DNA from: DASUBV01 sp963725175
GTDB taxonomy: Bacteria; Actinomycetota; Actinomycetes; Streptosporangiales; Streptosporangiaceae
Length of the DNA: 64,000 nt
Assembly: GCA_963725175.1 (NCBI GenBank)
Contig: CAVRXH010000006.1
Coordinates: forward strand, 6,510,001 to 6,574,000
Direction: 5' to 3'
Shown: positions 23,732-32,501 of the stretch, piece after piece
How the letters are laid out: every line of letters starts with the position of its first letter
Numbering within the stretch: the stretch's first letter is position 1
Notes under the pieces: generated by a model
Database searches by the model: none
What the model saw: only the letters and a program-made list of their open reading frames with translations
Told to the model about the DNA's origin: nothing
Position numbers and translations under genes: made by a program

Positions 23732-24427
23732 ATGTCCTCTCCCCAGAACGGTTCCGCACCGGAATCCCGCCTCTCCGGCCTGGTCACCGGCGTGCTCGGC
23801 GGCACCGGCGACCAGGGCCGCGGCCTGGCCCGCAGGCTGGCGCTGGCCGGGCAGCGCGTCATCATCGGCTCCAGGGACGCCGGCCGGGCCGCCGCCGCGG
23901 CGGCGACCGTGGGCGAGTCTCCGCAGGTCACCGGCCTGTCCAATGCCGACGCCGCCGCGGCGTCCGACCTGGTGATCGTGGCCGTGCCGTGGGACGGGCA
24001 CCGGGAACTGCTGGCCTCGCTGGCCGGGCCGCTCGCCGGGAAGATCGTGATCGACTGCGTGAACCCGATGGGCTTCGACAAGCGCGGCGCCTACCCGCTG
24101 CCGGTGCCCGAGGGCAGCGCCGCGCAGCAGGCTGCCGCCGTGCTGCCGGACAGCACCGTGGTGGGCGCGTTCCACCATGTCTCCGCCGTGCTGCTGCTCG
24201 ACCCGGACGTCACCGAGCTGAACCAGGATGTCCTGGTGCTCGGCGACGACCGGGCCGCTACCGACCTGGTGCAGGACCTAGCCGGGCTGCTGCCCGGCGC
24301 CCGCGGCGTGTACGCGGGACGGCTGCGCAACTGCGGCCAGGTGGAGGCGCTGACTGCCAACCTGGTCTCGGTGAACCGCCGGTATAAGGCGCACGCCGGG
24401 ATCCGGCTGACCGACATCGGCGACTAG
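23732..24427 (+). CDS. npdG: NADPH-dependent F420 reductase
   Basis: A 231-residue Rossmann protein of the F420H2:NADP+ oxidoreductase family. The NADP-binding loop is GVLGGTGDQGRGLARRLALAG (GxGGxG-type), followed by VIIGSRDAGRA, where Ser/Arg select NADPH. Further marks are DLVIVAVPWDGH, KIVIDCVNPMGF and VGAFHHVSA. It transfers hydride between NADPH and coenzyme F420, supplying F420H2 to oxidoreductases such as the LLM enzyme upstream. ATG start. A weak hexamer (GAGGAT) ends 7 nt upstream. The stop lies within a duplicated 16-bp segment shared with the convergent panB stop. Confidence 0.9.
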   Translation: MSSPQNGSAPESRLSGLVTGVLGGTGDQGRGLARRLALAGQRVIIGSRDAGRAAAAAATVGESPQVTGLSNADAAAASDLVIVAVPWDGHRELLASLAGPLAGKIVIDCVNPMGFDKRGAYPLPVPEGSAAQQAAAVLPDSTVVGAFHHVSAVLLLDPDVTELNQDVLVLGDDRAATDLVQDLAGLLPGARGVYAGRLRNCGQVEALTANLVSVNRRYKAHAGIRLTDIGD

Positions 24428-24460
24428 CGGCATCGGCGACTAGCGATCGGCTACTAGCGG
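24415..24460. repeat. Tandem repeat across the npdG and panB stop codons
   Basis: CATCGGCGACTAGCG occurs at 24415-24429 and 24431-24445, followed by a degenerate third copy to 24460. The CTAG in copy 1 supplies the npdG stop (24425-24427) and the CTAG of copy 3 supplies the panB stop (24454-24456). Confidence 0.85.
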
Positions 24461-25332
24461 TAGGCGTGCTCCGGCGCGGGGAACGAGCCGGACTCCACGT
24501 CCGCCGCGAACGACTGCGCCGCCTCGCGGAGCACGCCGCCGATGTCCGCGTACTTCTTCACGAACTTCGCCGTGTGCGGCGTGAGGCCCGCCATGTCCTG
24601 CCAGACCAGTACCTGCGCGTCGCACGCGGCGCCGGCGCCGATCCCGATGGTCGGGATGCTCAGCTCCGAGGTGACCTGCGCGGCCAGTTCCGCGGGCACG
24701 CACTCCAGCACCAGCGCGAACGCGCCTGCCGCCTGGAGCGACTTCGCGTCGCGCAGCAGCCGCTCGCCGTCCTCGCCACGGCCCTGAACCTTGTAGCCGC
24801 CGAACGCGTTCACCGATTGTGGAGTCAGGCCAAGATGCGCCATTACCGGAATGCCCGCGGACACCAGGTCCTCGACCTGCCGCAGCACCCGGCCGCCGCC
24901 CTCTAGCTTCACCGCGTGCACCCCGGCCTCCTTGAGGTACCTGGTAGCCGCGGTCAGCGCCGCCTCCGGAGAGACCTGATAGGTCCCGAACGGCAGATCG
25001 GCGACGATCATCGCCCGCCTGGTGCCCCTGACTACGGCGGCGCCGAGCGAGATCAGCTCGTCGAGGGTGACCGGGATCGTGCTCTCGTGGCCGTAGATGA
25101 CCATCCCGGCCGAGTCGCCGACGAGCAGCACCGGGATCCCGGCGTCGTCGAACACCCGCGCCGTGAGCGCGTCGTAAGCGGTGAGCATGGGCCAGCGCTC
25201 GCCGCGGGCCTTCGCGGCGGCGATGTCGAGGACGGTAACCCGGCGGGTGGCCGTGCCTCCGTAGAGGGTTCCGCCGGATGCGGTCCGCGCGTCTGTCGCG
25301 GCCTTCCCGGCGCCAGCCTGAGCTGTGGTCAT
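24454..25332 (-). CDS. panB: 3-methyl-2-oxobutanoate hydroxymethyltransferase
   Basis: A 292-residue PanB TIM-barrel enzyme catalysing the first committed step of pantothenate synthesis: it adds a hydroxymethyl group from 5,10-methylene-THF to 2-oxoisovalerate. Signature segments are MLTAYDALTARVFDDAGIPVLLVGDSAG (DSA metal site), MIVADLPFGTYQVSPE, VKLEGG, GIPVMAHLGLTPQ, LVLECVPAELA and TIGIGAGAACDAQVLVWQDM. The N-terminal 35 residues are a variable extension. GGAGG about 5 nt before the ATG supports the start. Synteny with glnA2, nadE and map is as in other actinomycetes. Confidence 0.95.
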   Translation of the reverse strand: MTTAQAGAGKAATDARTASGGTLYGGTATRRVTVLDIAAAKARGERWPMLTAYDALTARVFDDAGIPVLLVGDSAGMVIYGHESTIPVTLDELISLGAAVVRGTRRAMIVADLPFGTYQVSPEAALTAATRYLKEAGVHAVKLEGGGRVLRQVEDLVSAGIPVMAHLGLTPQSVNAFGGYKVQGRGEDGERLLRDAKSLQAAGAFALVLECVPAELAAQVTSELSIPTIGIGAGAACDAQVLVWQDMAGLTPHTAKFVKKYADIGGVLREAAQSFAADVESGSFPAPEHAYR

Positions 25333-25527
25333 GGTGATCCTCCGCGTCTCGAGTCGCCCCAGCGGCGTACCCGGACCCTTCGATCATGACATATCGGTGC
25401 AGGCAGGGGCAGTGGTCAGCGTGGCCAACTGCTCACGGGCGGCGCTCAGGGCGGCGCTCCGGGTGGCCGTGTGGCGGGCGTGACTAAGAGCACATTGACG
25501 GGTCCGGGAGAGTAGCAAAACCATCAG

Positions 25528-25558
25528 TTTGCGATACGGTATGGTTTCGTATCGTAAA
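25528..25558. promoter_or_regulatory. Palindromic TetR-type operator candidate
   Basis: TTTGCGATACG (25528-25538) and CGTATCGTAAA (25548-25558) form an 11-bp inverted repeat with one mismatch and a 9-bp spacer. It lies about 100 bp before the TetR gene in the 323-bp gap to panB (25333-25655), which shows no other clear feature and is more AT-rich than its surroundings. The TetR protein itself is the likely binder. Confidence 0.55.
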
Positions 25559-25655
25559 TGGGGGCAACGCACAAGCGCGTTAAAGCGTCTACTCGTTCGT
25601 GGTAACCGTTGTCGCAGCAGCGGCCCCGGCGCTAGCCGTGGCGGAAAAGGACAGC

Positions 25656-26654
25656 ATGGAGCAGCAGGCCGGGTTCGCCGCCGCCAGCACTGTGCCGCCC
25701 AGCACTGTGCCGCCCAGCACCGTGCCGCCTGGTGCTGGGCCGCCCAGCGCCGTGCCAGCCAGCGCCGTGCCGGCGGGCAAAGTGCTCCCCGGCACGCTGG
25801 CGAGCGGGACGGTTCCCGCCGGCACCGTGCGGCCGATGATTGCCGCGCAGCCTGAGACGGTGCAGTCCGAGACCGTGCAGTCCGAGACCGTGCAGCCGGA
25901 CACCGTGCCGATGGACGCCGTGGTGCTTGATGACGCGCCGCCGCGCCAGCCCGGGTCCGACCCCGCCGTGCCCCGGTCCCGGCAGGCGCCACGTCCGCCC
26001 GCGCCCCCCGCTCCGCGCCGCGAGCCGCCCGCTAGTGCCCCCGGCGCCGGCGGTCCCGGCGGCGAGCCGGGCGGGACGTCCCGGCGGCCAGGGCGCCCGC
26101 GCAGCGGGCAGGCCGACCAGGCCATCATCGACGCCACCCTCGACCTGTTCGCCGACTACGGCCCCGACGGGCTGAACATCGAGCAGGTCGCGGCCCGCGC
26201 CGGCGTCGGCAAGGCCACCATCTACCGGCGCTGGCCCGGCAAGGAAGACCTGCTTCTCGACGCTATTGACGCCCTGCGCGTGCCGCTGCCCCAGCCGCAG
26301 GGCCGGTCCGTGCGGGCTGACCTCACCGCGCTGGTCGAGGCCCTGTGCAAGGAGGCCGCCGACCCGCGGCGCCGCCGCCTGTTCGGGCTGCTGCACGGCG
26401 AGGGGGCGGGCTACCCCCGGCTGGCCGCCAAGTTCGGCGAGGTCATCATGGAGCCGCGCCGGGAGCTGATCCGTTCCGTGCTGCGCCGTGGCGTGGCCAC
26501 CGGAGAGCTGCGCGAGACCACCGACGTGGACGCCGCCATGTACCTGCTCAGCGGTGCCGTGCTGGCCCGCAGCGGCGCGGGGCCGCAGCCCGCAGGCACC
26601 CGGTATGCCAAGCGCGTCGTGGACGAACTGCTCCAGGGCCTGTCCGCCCGCTAG
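25656..26654 (+). CDS. TetR-family regulator with long repetitive N-terminal tail
   Basis: A 332-residue protein. Residues 1-150 are low-complexity and rich in Pro, Ala, Thr and Ser, with TVPP-type repeats (about 10-50) and ETVQS repeats (about 67-82). A normal TetR DNA-binding domain follows (about 155-205: IIDATLDLFADYGPDG, IEQVAARAGVGKATIYRRW) and a TetR ligand domain (about 215-330) with RRRRLFGLLHGEGAGY. The tail is unusual, since TetR proteins normally start 5-30 residues before the helix-turn-helix. ATG 25656 has GGAAAAGGA just upstream; an in-frame GTG at 25599 would add 19 residues. A palindrome at 25528 suggests autoregulation. Confidence 0.83.
   Translation: MEQQAGFAAASTVPPSTVPPSTVPPGAGPPSAVPASAVPAGKVLPGTLASGTVPAGTVRPMIAAQPETVQSETVQSETVQPDTVPMDAVVLDDAPPRQPGSDPAVPRSRQAPRPPAPPAPRREPPASAPGAGGPGGEPGGTSRRPGRPRSGQADQAIIDATLDLFADYGPDGLNIEQVAARAGVGKATIYRRWPGKEDLLLDAIDALRVPLPQPQGRSVRADLTALVEALCKEAADPRRRRLFGLLHGEGAGYPRLAAKFGEVIMEPRRELIRSVLRRGVATGELRETTDVDAAMYLLSGAVLARSGAGPQPAGTRYAKRVVDELLQGLSAR
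25685..25729 (+). repeat. Three 15-bp tandem repeats in the TetR gene
   Basis: CAGCACTGTGCCGCC recurs three times with a single base change, followed by weaker copies to about 25775. It encodes the STVPP repeats. Confidence 0.85.
25854..25898 (+). repeat. Second set of three 15-bp repeats in the TetR gene
   Basis: GAGACCGTGCAGTCC-type units are repeated three times with small changes. They encode the ETVQS repeats. Confidence 0.85.
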
Positions 26655-26701
26655 ACGCTAGGCTCGCGGCTAGCCAAGGCGTCACGCGAAGGGGACAAGC
26701 C

Positions 26702-27340
26702 ATGCGGCTCACCAAGCTCGGCCACGCGTGCGTCCGGCTGGAGAAGGACGGCGGCCGGCTGGTTCTCGATCCCGGCATGTGGAGCGGTCCCGGCGCGCTG
26801 GACGGCGCGCATGCCGTGCTGGTGACCCACGAGCACCCCGACCACCTCGACGCGCCCGCCATCCGCGCCGCGCTGGCCGAGCGGCCCGGCCTCGAACTGT
26901 GGGCCAACCCGTCCGTGGCCGGCCAGTTCGCCGAGTTCGGCGGTCGCGTGCACGACGTCGGCCACGGTGACACCTTTACCGCCGCCGGGTTCGACGTGCA
27001 TGTCTACGGCCGCGAGCACGCCGCGATCATGCCGGGCGTCCCTGTCATGACCAACACCGGCTTCGCCGTCGACTCCACCGTTTTTCACCCCGGCGACTCG
27101 TTCACCGTGCCCGAGGACCAGGTGTCCGTGCTGCTGCTGCCCGTCAGCGCACCGTGGCTCAAGTTCGCCGAGACGGCCGCCTATGCCCGCGAGGTCTCGC
27201 CCGAGCGCGGCCTGGCCATCCACGACGCGATCCTCAGCCCGCAGGGCCTCGGCCTGATCGGCAACCTGCTCAACGTGCTGTCCGGAGACCAGGCGGGCCG
27301 CTACTCCCGCCTGGACCCCGGCACCAGCCTCGACCTCTAA
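26702..27340 (+). CDS. MBL-fold metal-dependent hydrolase (UlaG-like)
   Basis: A 212-residue metallo-beta-lactamase-fold protein of the UlaG/UPF0173 type. It opens MRLTKLGHACVRLEKDGGRL with LVLDPG, then the metal-binding THEHPDHLDAP (HxHxDH). Further ligands are in the EHAAI region and VFHPGDSF, and in LAIHDAI. Such enzymes hydrolyse phosphodiester or lactone substrates; the substrate here is unknown. It follows the TetR gene by 47 bp on the same strand, so it is a plausible target of that regulator. AAGGGGAC 5-12 nt before the ATG is the ribosome site. Confidence 0.85.
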   Translation: MRLTKLGHACVRLEKDGGRLVLDPGMWSGPGALDGAHAVLVTHEHPDHLDAPAIRAALAERPGLELWANPSVAGQFAEFGGRVHDVGHGDTFTAAGFDVHVYGREHAAIMPGVPVMTNTGFAVDSTVFHPGDSFTVPEDQVSVLLLPVSAPWLKFAETAAYAREVSPERGLAIHDAILSPQGLGLIGNLLNVLSGDQAGRYSRLDPGTSLDL

Positions 27341-27372
27341 GCCCCGACCTCTAAGCCCCGGCCTCTAGGCGG
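27331..27372. repeat. 14-bp tandem repeat across two convergent stops
   Basis: CGACCTCTAAGCCC is repeated exactly at 27331-27344 and 27345-27358, with a degenerate third copy at 27359-27372. Copy 1 holds the hydrolase stop TAA (27338-27340). The CTA of copy 3 is the permease stop (27365-27367). Confidence 0.85.
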
Positions 27373-29002
27373 CCGAGGCCTCGGGGGCGGCGACAGCCGA
27401 CGGGGCCGCGGGGCTGGCGGGCGATGGCGGCGGGTGCGCCTCCATGTGCCGCCCCGCGTCCCGGACACCCTGGACGAACGCGATCACCGCGATCACCGCG
27501 ACCACCACCGAGTCCCACGGCGCCGGTATCCACTTCGCGCCGCCGAAGCTGCCGATCGCCGACATGATCAGGATCGCGATCAGGAACACCACCAGCCACA
27601 GGCCGAGCCGGATATCGCGCCTGTCGACCCCTTCCCGGTACTGCTGATAGCCGTAGACCAGCACGCCGACCAGCAGCACAGGCAGCGCGATCCGCAGTTC
27701 CTGCCACGTCGCCCAGTACAGGATCAGGCTGGCGATGACGAAGCTGACCGGCGCCAGGACCTTAGTTCCCCTGACCCAGCCCGCCACCCGCCGCGGCTCC
27801 GCGCGCCGGAACGCCGACTGCGCCACCGCGGAGATCGAGTACGCGAACAAGCCGAGCACGCTGGTCGCCGCCACGATCGAGTGCCAGCTCTGGAACGGCA
27901 GCAGGAATGCCAGCCCGATCACGTAGTTGATCAGCATCGCCCGGCGCGGCACCCCCGACCGCTCGTGTACCTTCCCGGCGGCGGCCGGCAGGAACCGGTT
28001 CTTGGCCATCGCGTAGGACTCGCGCGCCGTGGTGGCCGTGAACGTCAGCGCCGATCCCGCCGGCGAGGCGATCGCGTCCGCGTACAGGACCCAGGACAGC
28101 CAGCTCAGGTTCAGCATCACCGCGAGCTGCGCGAACGGAGAGCTCAGCGACACACCGCTCCAGCCGTGGATCAGCTCGTGCCCCGGCATGACCCCGATGA
28201 AGACCGCCTGCAGCGCCAGGTACAGCAGCATCGACCCCACCAGTGCCGTGATCACCGACCAGGGCACGTCCCGGCGCGGGTTGCGGGCTTCGCCCGACAG
28301 GTCGATCGGCCCCTGGAAACCCGTGTAGGCGTAGATGATGCCCGCCGTCGCGATCGCCGAAAGACCCGCCGAGAACCCGTAGGGGGCGAAGCCCCCGTGC
28401 GCCGTGTAGTTGCTGCCGTGGAAGCCCGAGGCGAACAGGCAGATGACCGTCAGCGTCGGCACCACGAACTTGGCCACCGTCAGCGCGCCGTTGACGTTCG
28501 CGAACAGCAGCACGCCGAACCAGTTGATCACCACGAAGACCGCCATGATGCCCGCCGCGAGCAGCACGCCAAGCGCCGTCAGGCGGGTGCCGTTATAGAC
28601 GCCGGAGACGTACTTGCTCATGTACTGGAGCATTGCCGCCGACTCGCTCGGCGGGTTGGTCGCGTACGCGATCCAGATGCCCCAGCCGACCAGCGTCGCT
28701 ACTAACCGCCCACTCGCGTAGTAAGGCCATCGCACCAGCCCGCCCGACTCCGGCCGCGACCCGCCCAGCTCCACCATCACCAGCGCGATCAGCAGCAGCG
28801 CGACGCCGCCGATCAGCCAGGTGACCATCGCGTCCGGCCCCGCCGCCTGCGCCGCGTAGAGCGCGGCCAGGAGCCAGCCCGACCCGATGACGCCGCTGAA
28901 GCTGATGGCCGTGAGCTGCCAGAACCCCATACTTCGCCGCAGCCGGCGTTCCTGCTCCGCGAACTGGCCTAGGCCTTCGAGGTGCCCGGTACTCTCCGTC
29001 AT
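27365..29002 (-). CDS. APC-family amino acid permease
   Basis: A 545-residue integral membrane protein with about 12 helices. The family opening LRRSMGFWQLTAISFSGVIGSG is the first helix with the substrate-binding GVIGSG. It has the conserved loop GEARNPRRDVPWSVI after helix 6 and a long hydrophilic N-terminus and Pro/Ala-rich C-terminus. It would import amino acids or related amines with protons. The upstream region on the minus strand holds a 16/17-bp tandem repeat (29068-29100) that may be regulatory. The gene is convergent with the MBL hydrolase. Specificity is unknown. Confidence 0.87.
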   Translation of the reverse strand: MTESTGHLEGLGQFAEQERRLRRSMGFWQLTAISFSGVIGSGWLLAALYAAQAAGPDAMVTWLIGGVALLLIALVMVELGGSRPESGGLVRWPYYASGRLVATLVGWGIWIAYATNPPSESAAMLQYMSKYVSGVYNGTRLTALGVLLAAGIMAVFVVINWFGVLLFANVNGALTVAKFVVPTLTVICLFASGFHGSNYTAHGGFAPYGFSAGLSAIATAGIIYAYTGFQGPIDLSGEARNPRRDVPWSVITALVGSMLLYLALQAVFIGVMPGHELIHGWSGVSLSSPFAQLAVMLNLSWLSWVLYADAIASPAGSALTFTATTARESYAMAKNRFLPAAAGKVHERSGVPRRAMLINYVIGLAFLLPFQSWHSIVAATSVLGLFAYSISAVAQSAFRRAEPRRVAGWVRGTKVLAPVSFVIASLILYWATWQELRIALPVLLVGVLVYGYQQYREGVDRRDIRLGLWLVVFLIAILIMSAIGSFGGAKWIPAPWDSVVVAVIAVIAFVQGVRDAGRHMEAHPPPSPASPAAPSAVAAPEASAA

Positions 29003-29067
29003 CGACCTGCCTTCCCGAGTAGCCGCTGATCGCTTGGCTACCCGCTACAGCAGGAAATATGAGTCGT

Positions 29068-29100
29068 TCAGCGGACAAAGCAGATCAGCGGACAAGCAGA
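29068..29100. repeat. Tandem direct repeat upstream of the permease
   Basis: TCAGCGGACAAAGCAGA (29068-29084) is followed directly by TCAGCGGACAAGCAGA (29085-29100), and the second runs into the palindrome GCAGATCTGC. It lies 66-98 bp upstream of the permease start, where an activator or repressor could bind. Confidence 0.65.
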
Positions 29101-29118
29101 TCTGCGTGTCGGCTCAGC

Positions 29119-30009
29119 TCATCTGGCAGCGAGCCAGCTGGTGAGCATGGTCAGGAAGCCGGGTGCCAGCCGTGCCGGGTAGGGGGTGGTCTCGTCAGTG
29201 GTGCCGGGCATCAGGCCGTGGTCGGCATCGGGGAAGACGGCGACGGCATGAGCGGGGCTGGCGGGCAACATCTCGCTGAGGACGGCCACGCTGCGGGGTA
29301 CCGGGACCGAGGTGTCGGCCCCGCCGAAGGCCGCGAACACTGGGCATCGCACGTCCGGGAGCACAGTCGCAGGGTCAAACCGGGCGATGCGCGCGAAGAA
29401 AGCGAGATTCTTCTCGGGCTCGTAACCGCCGCATGCCAGGTCGTACCAGGGCCGGTCGGCATATTCGCGCTGGCGGGCGAGGACCAGCGCCGGATCCTCG
29501 CCGGCCAGCAGCCGGCGTGACCGCTCATCGACCCAGGCGAGGGCTTCCCGATCGCCGTGCACGGCGCAGGCGATCCGGTAGCGCTCCTGGTCGGCTGCGG
29601 ACACGCCGGGACCGGAAACCGTCACGACCTGCCGGACCGCTTGCGGGGCCAGGCTGGCAGCCAGGTAGGACACCCAGCCTCCTTGACTGATGCCCAGCAA
29701 GCCGACCCGCCCCGGATCAACCCCCGGCTGACATCGCAGTACCTCCAGGGCAGCCAGGGAATCACGAGCCCGGTCGGCCAGGCTCTGATCACGCCAGTCA
29801 CCGGGCGACCCACCGCACCCAGGCTTGTCATGAGTCAGCACCACCGCCCCGCAGGCAGCGAAAGCGGCGGTCTGCTCCGCCCAGCCCTCCGCGGTACTGT
29901 CCCCGCCTCCGTCCACCAGCACGACGCCCGGCAGCATCCCGGCCGCGTCCGGGTAGTGAACCATCGCCCGCAGATCACCCGCAGCCGCCGCTACCGGCAT
30001 CATGGTCAC
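29119..30009 (-). CDS. Alpha/beta hydrolase, dienelactone-hydrolase/acyl-CoA-thioesterase-like
   Basis: A 296-residue alpha/beta hydrolase. After a beta-rich start it has VVLVDGGGDSTAEGWAEQ, the strand VVLTHDKPGCGGSPGDW, the nucleophile elbow LLGISQGGWVSY (Ser in GxSxG) and AAFGGADTSVPVPRS with the likely Asp; the catalytic His is in FPDADHGLMPG. This order matches BAAT/dienelactone hydrolase-like esterases. The GTG at 30009 was chosen because GGAGGG sits 9 nt upstream; the ATG pair 6 bases later is an alternative. It follows the broken DUF222 gene on the same strand. Confidence 0.82.
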   Translation of the reverse strand: MTMMPVAAAAGDLRAMVHYPDAAGMLPGVVLVDGGGDSTAEGWAEQTAAFAACGAVVLTHDKPGCGGSPGDWRDQSLADRARDSLAALEVLRCQPGVDPGRVGLLGISQGGWVSYLAASLAPQAVRQVVTVSGPGVSAADQERYRIACAVHGDREALAWVDERSRRLLAGEDPALVLARQREYADRPWYDLACGGYEPEKNLAFFARIARFDPATVLPDVRCPVFAAFGGADTSVPVPRSVAVLSEMLPASPAHAVAVFPDADHGLMPGTTDETTPYPARLAPGFLTMLTSWLAAR

Positions 30010-30065
30010 GCGCACATGCCCTCCTCGCCTGTCAGGACCCGGAAAGCGCACCCGTCCGGGAAGCG

Positions 30066-31716
30066 CTATACGCGACAGTCTTGCCGGTAGTGCCTGATGT
30101 CGCCTGACCGCCGCAGGTAACCGGGTGGCGCCGGGCATGGTTGCGCCGCCGGGTGAGGTAGCGGTTGCCGGGCCGATGCCCGGTGGCGCGGCTGCGGGCG
30201 TCCCGGCGGCTGGGGATCGGTTGGCTGAGGACCCAGCGGGGCGACGGTACCTGGTGGCCCTGGTCCCGATCTCTCGCGGTGCGGCGGCGGCCCGCTGGGT
30301 GACTGTCGGCGCGGTGACCGGCTGCCGCGTGGTGGCCCGGGGTGGTGACCGTCGCGGGCTGGCGTGCTGCCGGGCCGGCCGTGACCGCTGGGCGGGCCGG
30401 CGGGCTGTCCGTGGCGTGGCGTGCTGCCGGGGCAGCCGTCTGGCTGGCCCCGGCGCGGCGGCCGGCCTCCGGGCCCGTCGCCGGGCGGGTTATCTGGCTC
30501 GTCGCTGTAAGGCGGGTCGTCTGGCGGCTGGTCGTCGGTTGGTTCGTCGGGCTGTCCGGTGTCTGCTGGCGGGGGTATCGGGGGGAGGGTGCCGAGGAGG
30601 AGTCCGAGGTAGATGTGGGCGCGGAGCAGGTCGGTGCCGCCGCCGGCTCCGGAGGCTTTCAGTGCGCGGGCGAGGGCGGTGATCCGGGCCATGGCCGCCG
30701 CCGCGTGCGGGGCCGGGAGGCTGGTCCCGGTCAGGGTCGCGGTGCCGTCGTCATCGGGGTACAGGCTGACCCGCGCCCGCCGTTCAGCCGCCTTGCGGCG
30801 GTCCTCGGCGCCCTGCGGGTCGGCGATGATGACGGCCTTGCGCAGGCGGGCGCGGAGCTGGGCGTAGGTGAGCTTCTCCCGCTTCGGGCAGGATGTCGTT
30901 CTCGACGGCGCGGGCGGTGTCCTCATCGAGGAGGCTGGTGGCCTCGGTGATGAGCCGGGCGCGGTAGGCGTCGATCTGGCCGGCGGCGAGGGCGGTGCCG
31001 GTGGCGGGGAGCCGCCAGGTGAGGGTGATGGCCTGCCCGGTCCACCACTCGGCGGTGCCGGGTGACAGGGCCAGGGCCAGGCCTACCTGGGCGGCGGCGT
31101 CCGGGGTGACGGCGGCCGGGCGGCCGTCCTCGCGGAGCCCGGCCTTGTCGTTCCGGGCGGCGGACCGTGCGGCGATCTGGGCGATGGCGGCGAACTCGCG
31201 GGCTTGTGCCCAGGCGGCGACTCTGCGCCATCCGGCGGCGACGGCGGGCAGGTCGTAGTCGCTGGTGCCGGCGGGGTCGCGCTGGTCCAGCCACGCGGCC
31301 AGGCCCGCGCTGCCGGGCAGGTACTCGGCCACCACGTCCAGCCCCAGGCCGCCCTCGTCAGGAAGCAGCACACCGCCAGGACCAGCAGCGGCGGGATTCG
31401 CGTCCGCGCCGCCTGGGCCGCTCCCGGCCGGGCCGGTCAGCCCGCCGAGCGTGCCCTGCCCGCCCAGGTCAGATGTGCCCTTGGCCGCGGCGGCCAGGAT
31501 CGCGTCCAGGTCCACGCCAAACGACCAGGACAATCCGCCACCCGCGCCAGGACCCGCGCCAGCAGCAGGCTCTGGCAGCAGCACCCGGTCCGCCGGAACC
31601 GGCTCGCTACCCGGCACCAGGACCAGGCCGTCCAGCTCGGCCTCGTCATCGAGCCAGCCGGGCTCGCTGGCTGGCTGTTCCTCGCTCGGCGGCTGCTGCG
31701 GCTGATCGTCTGGCAC
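30066..31716 (-). pseudogene. DUF222 (13E12-repeat) protein, frameshifted and lacking HNH domain
   Basis: The first part, from GTG 31716 with GGGAGGTGA upstream, encodes an acidic Pro/Gly-rich start and a DUF222 core (AAWLDQRDPAGTSDYDLPAV, ARLITEATSLLDEDTARAVENDILPEAG). The frame breaks at about 30873-30883. The next frame continues the same domain (KLTYAQLRARLRKAVIIADP, RRARVSLYPDDDGTATLTG) to LGLLLGTLPPIPPP, then runs through a long Pro/Arg-rich stretch to a stop at 30066. The HNH nuclease domain normally at the C-terminus of this family is not found in any frame before the next gene. The family is abundant in actinomycetes and resembles parasitic nuclease genes; this copy looks decayed. 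Confidence 0.72.
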
Positions 31717-31865
31717 CTGGTCACCTCCCGCCCTGCGGCCGTTTCCTGCTATGACTAACAGTATCGAGAGGGTCTGACATTATGACATCGAGATCGATAT
31801 TAAGTTCGATAACGAGAGTCCGCGCCCAGCCCCGACGGCACGCCCCGCAGGCAGCCGAGTCCCAG

Positions 31866-32495
31866 CTACCCCCCGCCCCGCAGGTCCAGCACATAGATCA
31901 GCGGGCTGTCCGGATCCACCGGCGTGAACCCGAGATGCCGGTAGAACCCAGCCGCCCGCACATTGTCCGGCGCACAGTACAGATGCACCCCGATAGACCC
32001 CTGAGCGCGCAGCGCGTCGAGCAGCGTCGCCATCAGGGCACCGCCAAGGCCATGACCCTGGAGGCGCGGCAGCAGGTCGATGTGCAAGTGCGACGGGTAT
32101 CGCCGGACGATCTCATCCGAATGACCGAAGGGATAGTGGATGCCGCGGATGACCTGCTGCTCGAAGTCGAGCCGCTCGAACGGGACGTTCGGGTCGGGCG
32201 CCGGATAGCGGCCGCGGAGCCGGGGCCACCACTGGCGTTCCAGGCGTTCCTCGAAGGCGGGAGTGTCGAGCGCGCCGATCACGTAGGCCCCAACCCCCGC
32301 CGCATCGGCGGCGACGAACGCGAGTGACTGCTCCAGCACGCCGTACGGCGCGGCGAAGACATGACCGGGCAGGTCGGGGTCGTGGAACATGGCGGTCGCG
32401 TCCTCGCCGCTCGCCGCGGTGAGCAGGCAGATCCGGTAGAGCGCGTCGAGATCGGCGGGTCGGTATGGGCGGATGACAACCGGTTCAGGCGGCAC
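31866..32495 (-). CDS. GNAT-family N-acetyltransferase, OGA-like
   Basis: A 209-residue GNAT protein. It opens VIRPYRPADLDALYRICLLTAASGEDATAM and has the aromatic DPDLPGHVFAAPY, a pattern seen in the acetyltransferase-like module of bacterial O-GlcNAcase relatives. The acetyl-CoA loop is LLPRLQGHGLGGALMATLLDAL (Q/R-x-x-G-x-G), followed by VHLYCAPDNVRAAGFYRHLGF. The substrate is unknown. GTG start with TAGCCT 6 nt upstream. The 149-bp gap before the DUF222 gene is AT-rich and holds nothing else recognisable. Confidence 0.83.
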   Translation of the reverse strand: MPPEPVVIRPYRPADLDALYRICLLTAASGEDATAMFHDPDLPGHVFAAPYGVLEQSLAFVAADAAGVGAYVIGALDTPAFEERLERQWWPRLRGRYPAPDPNVPFERLDFEQQVIRGIHYPFGHSDEIVRRYPSHLHIDLLPRLQGHGLGGALMATLLDALRAQGSIGVHLYCAPDNVRAAGFYRHLGFTPVDPDSPLIYVLDLRGGG

Positions 32496-32501
32496 GAAGC
32501 C

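Noticed and set aside
25685..25898. Possible CRISPR-like array of short repeats
   Set aside because: The 15-bp units are contiguous, in frame and without spacers; they encode the TetR tail.
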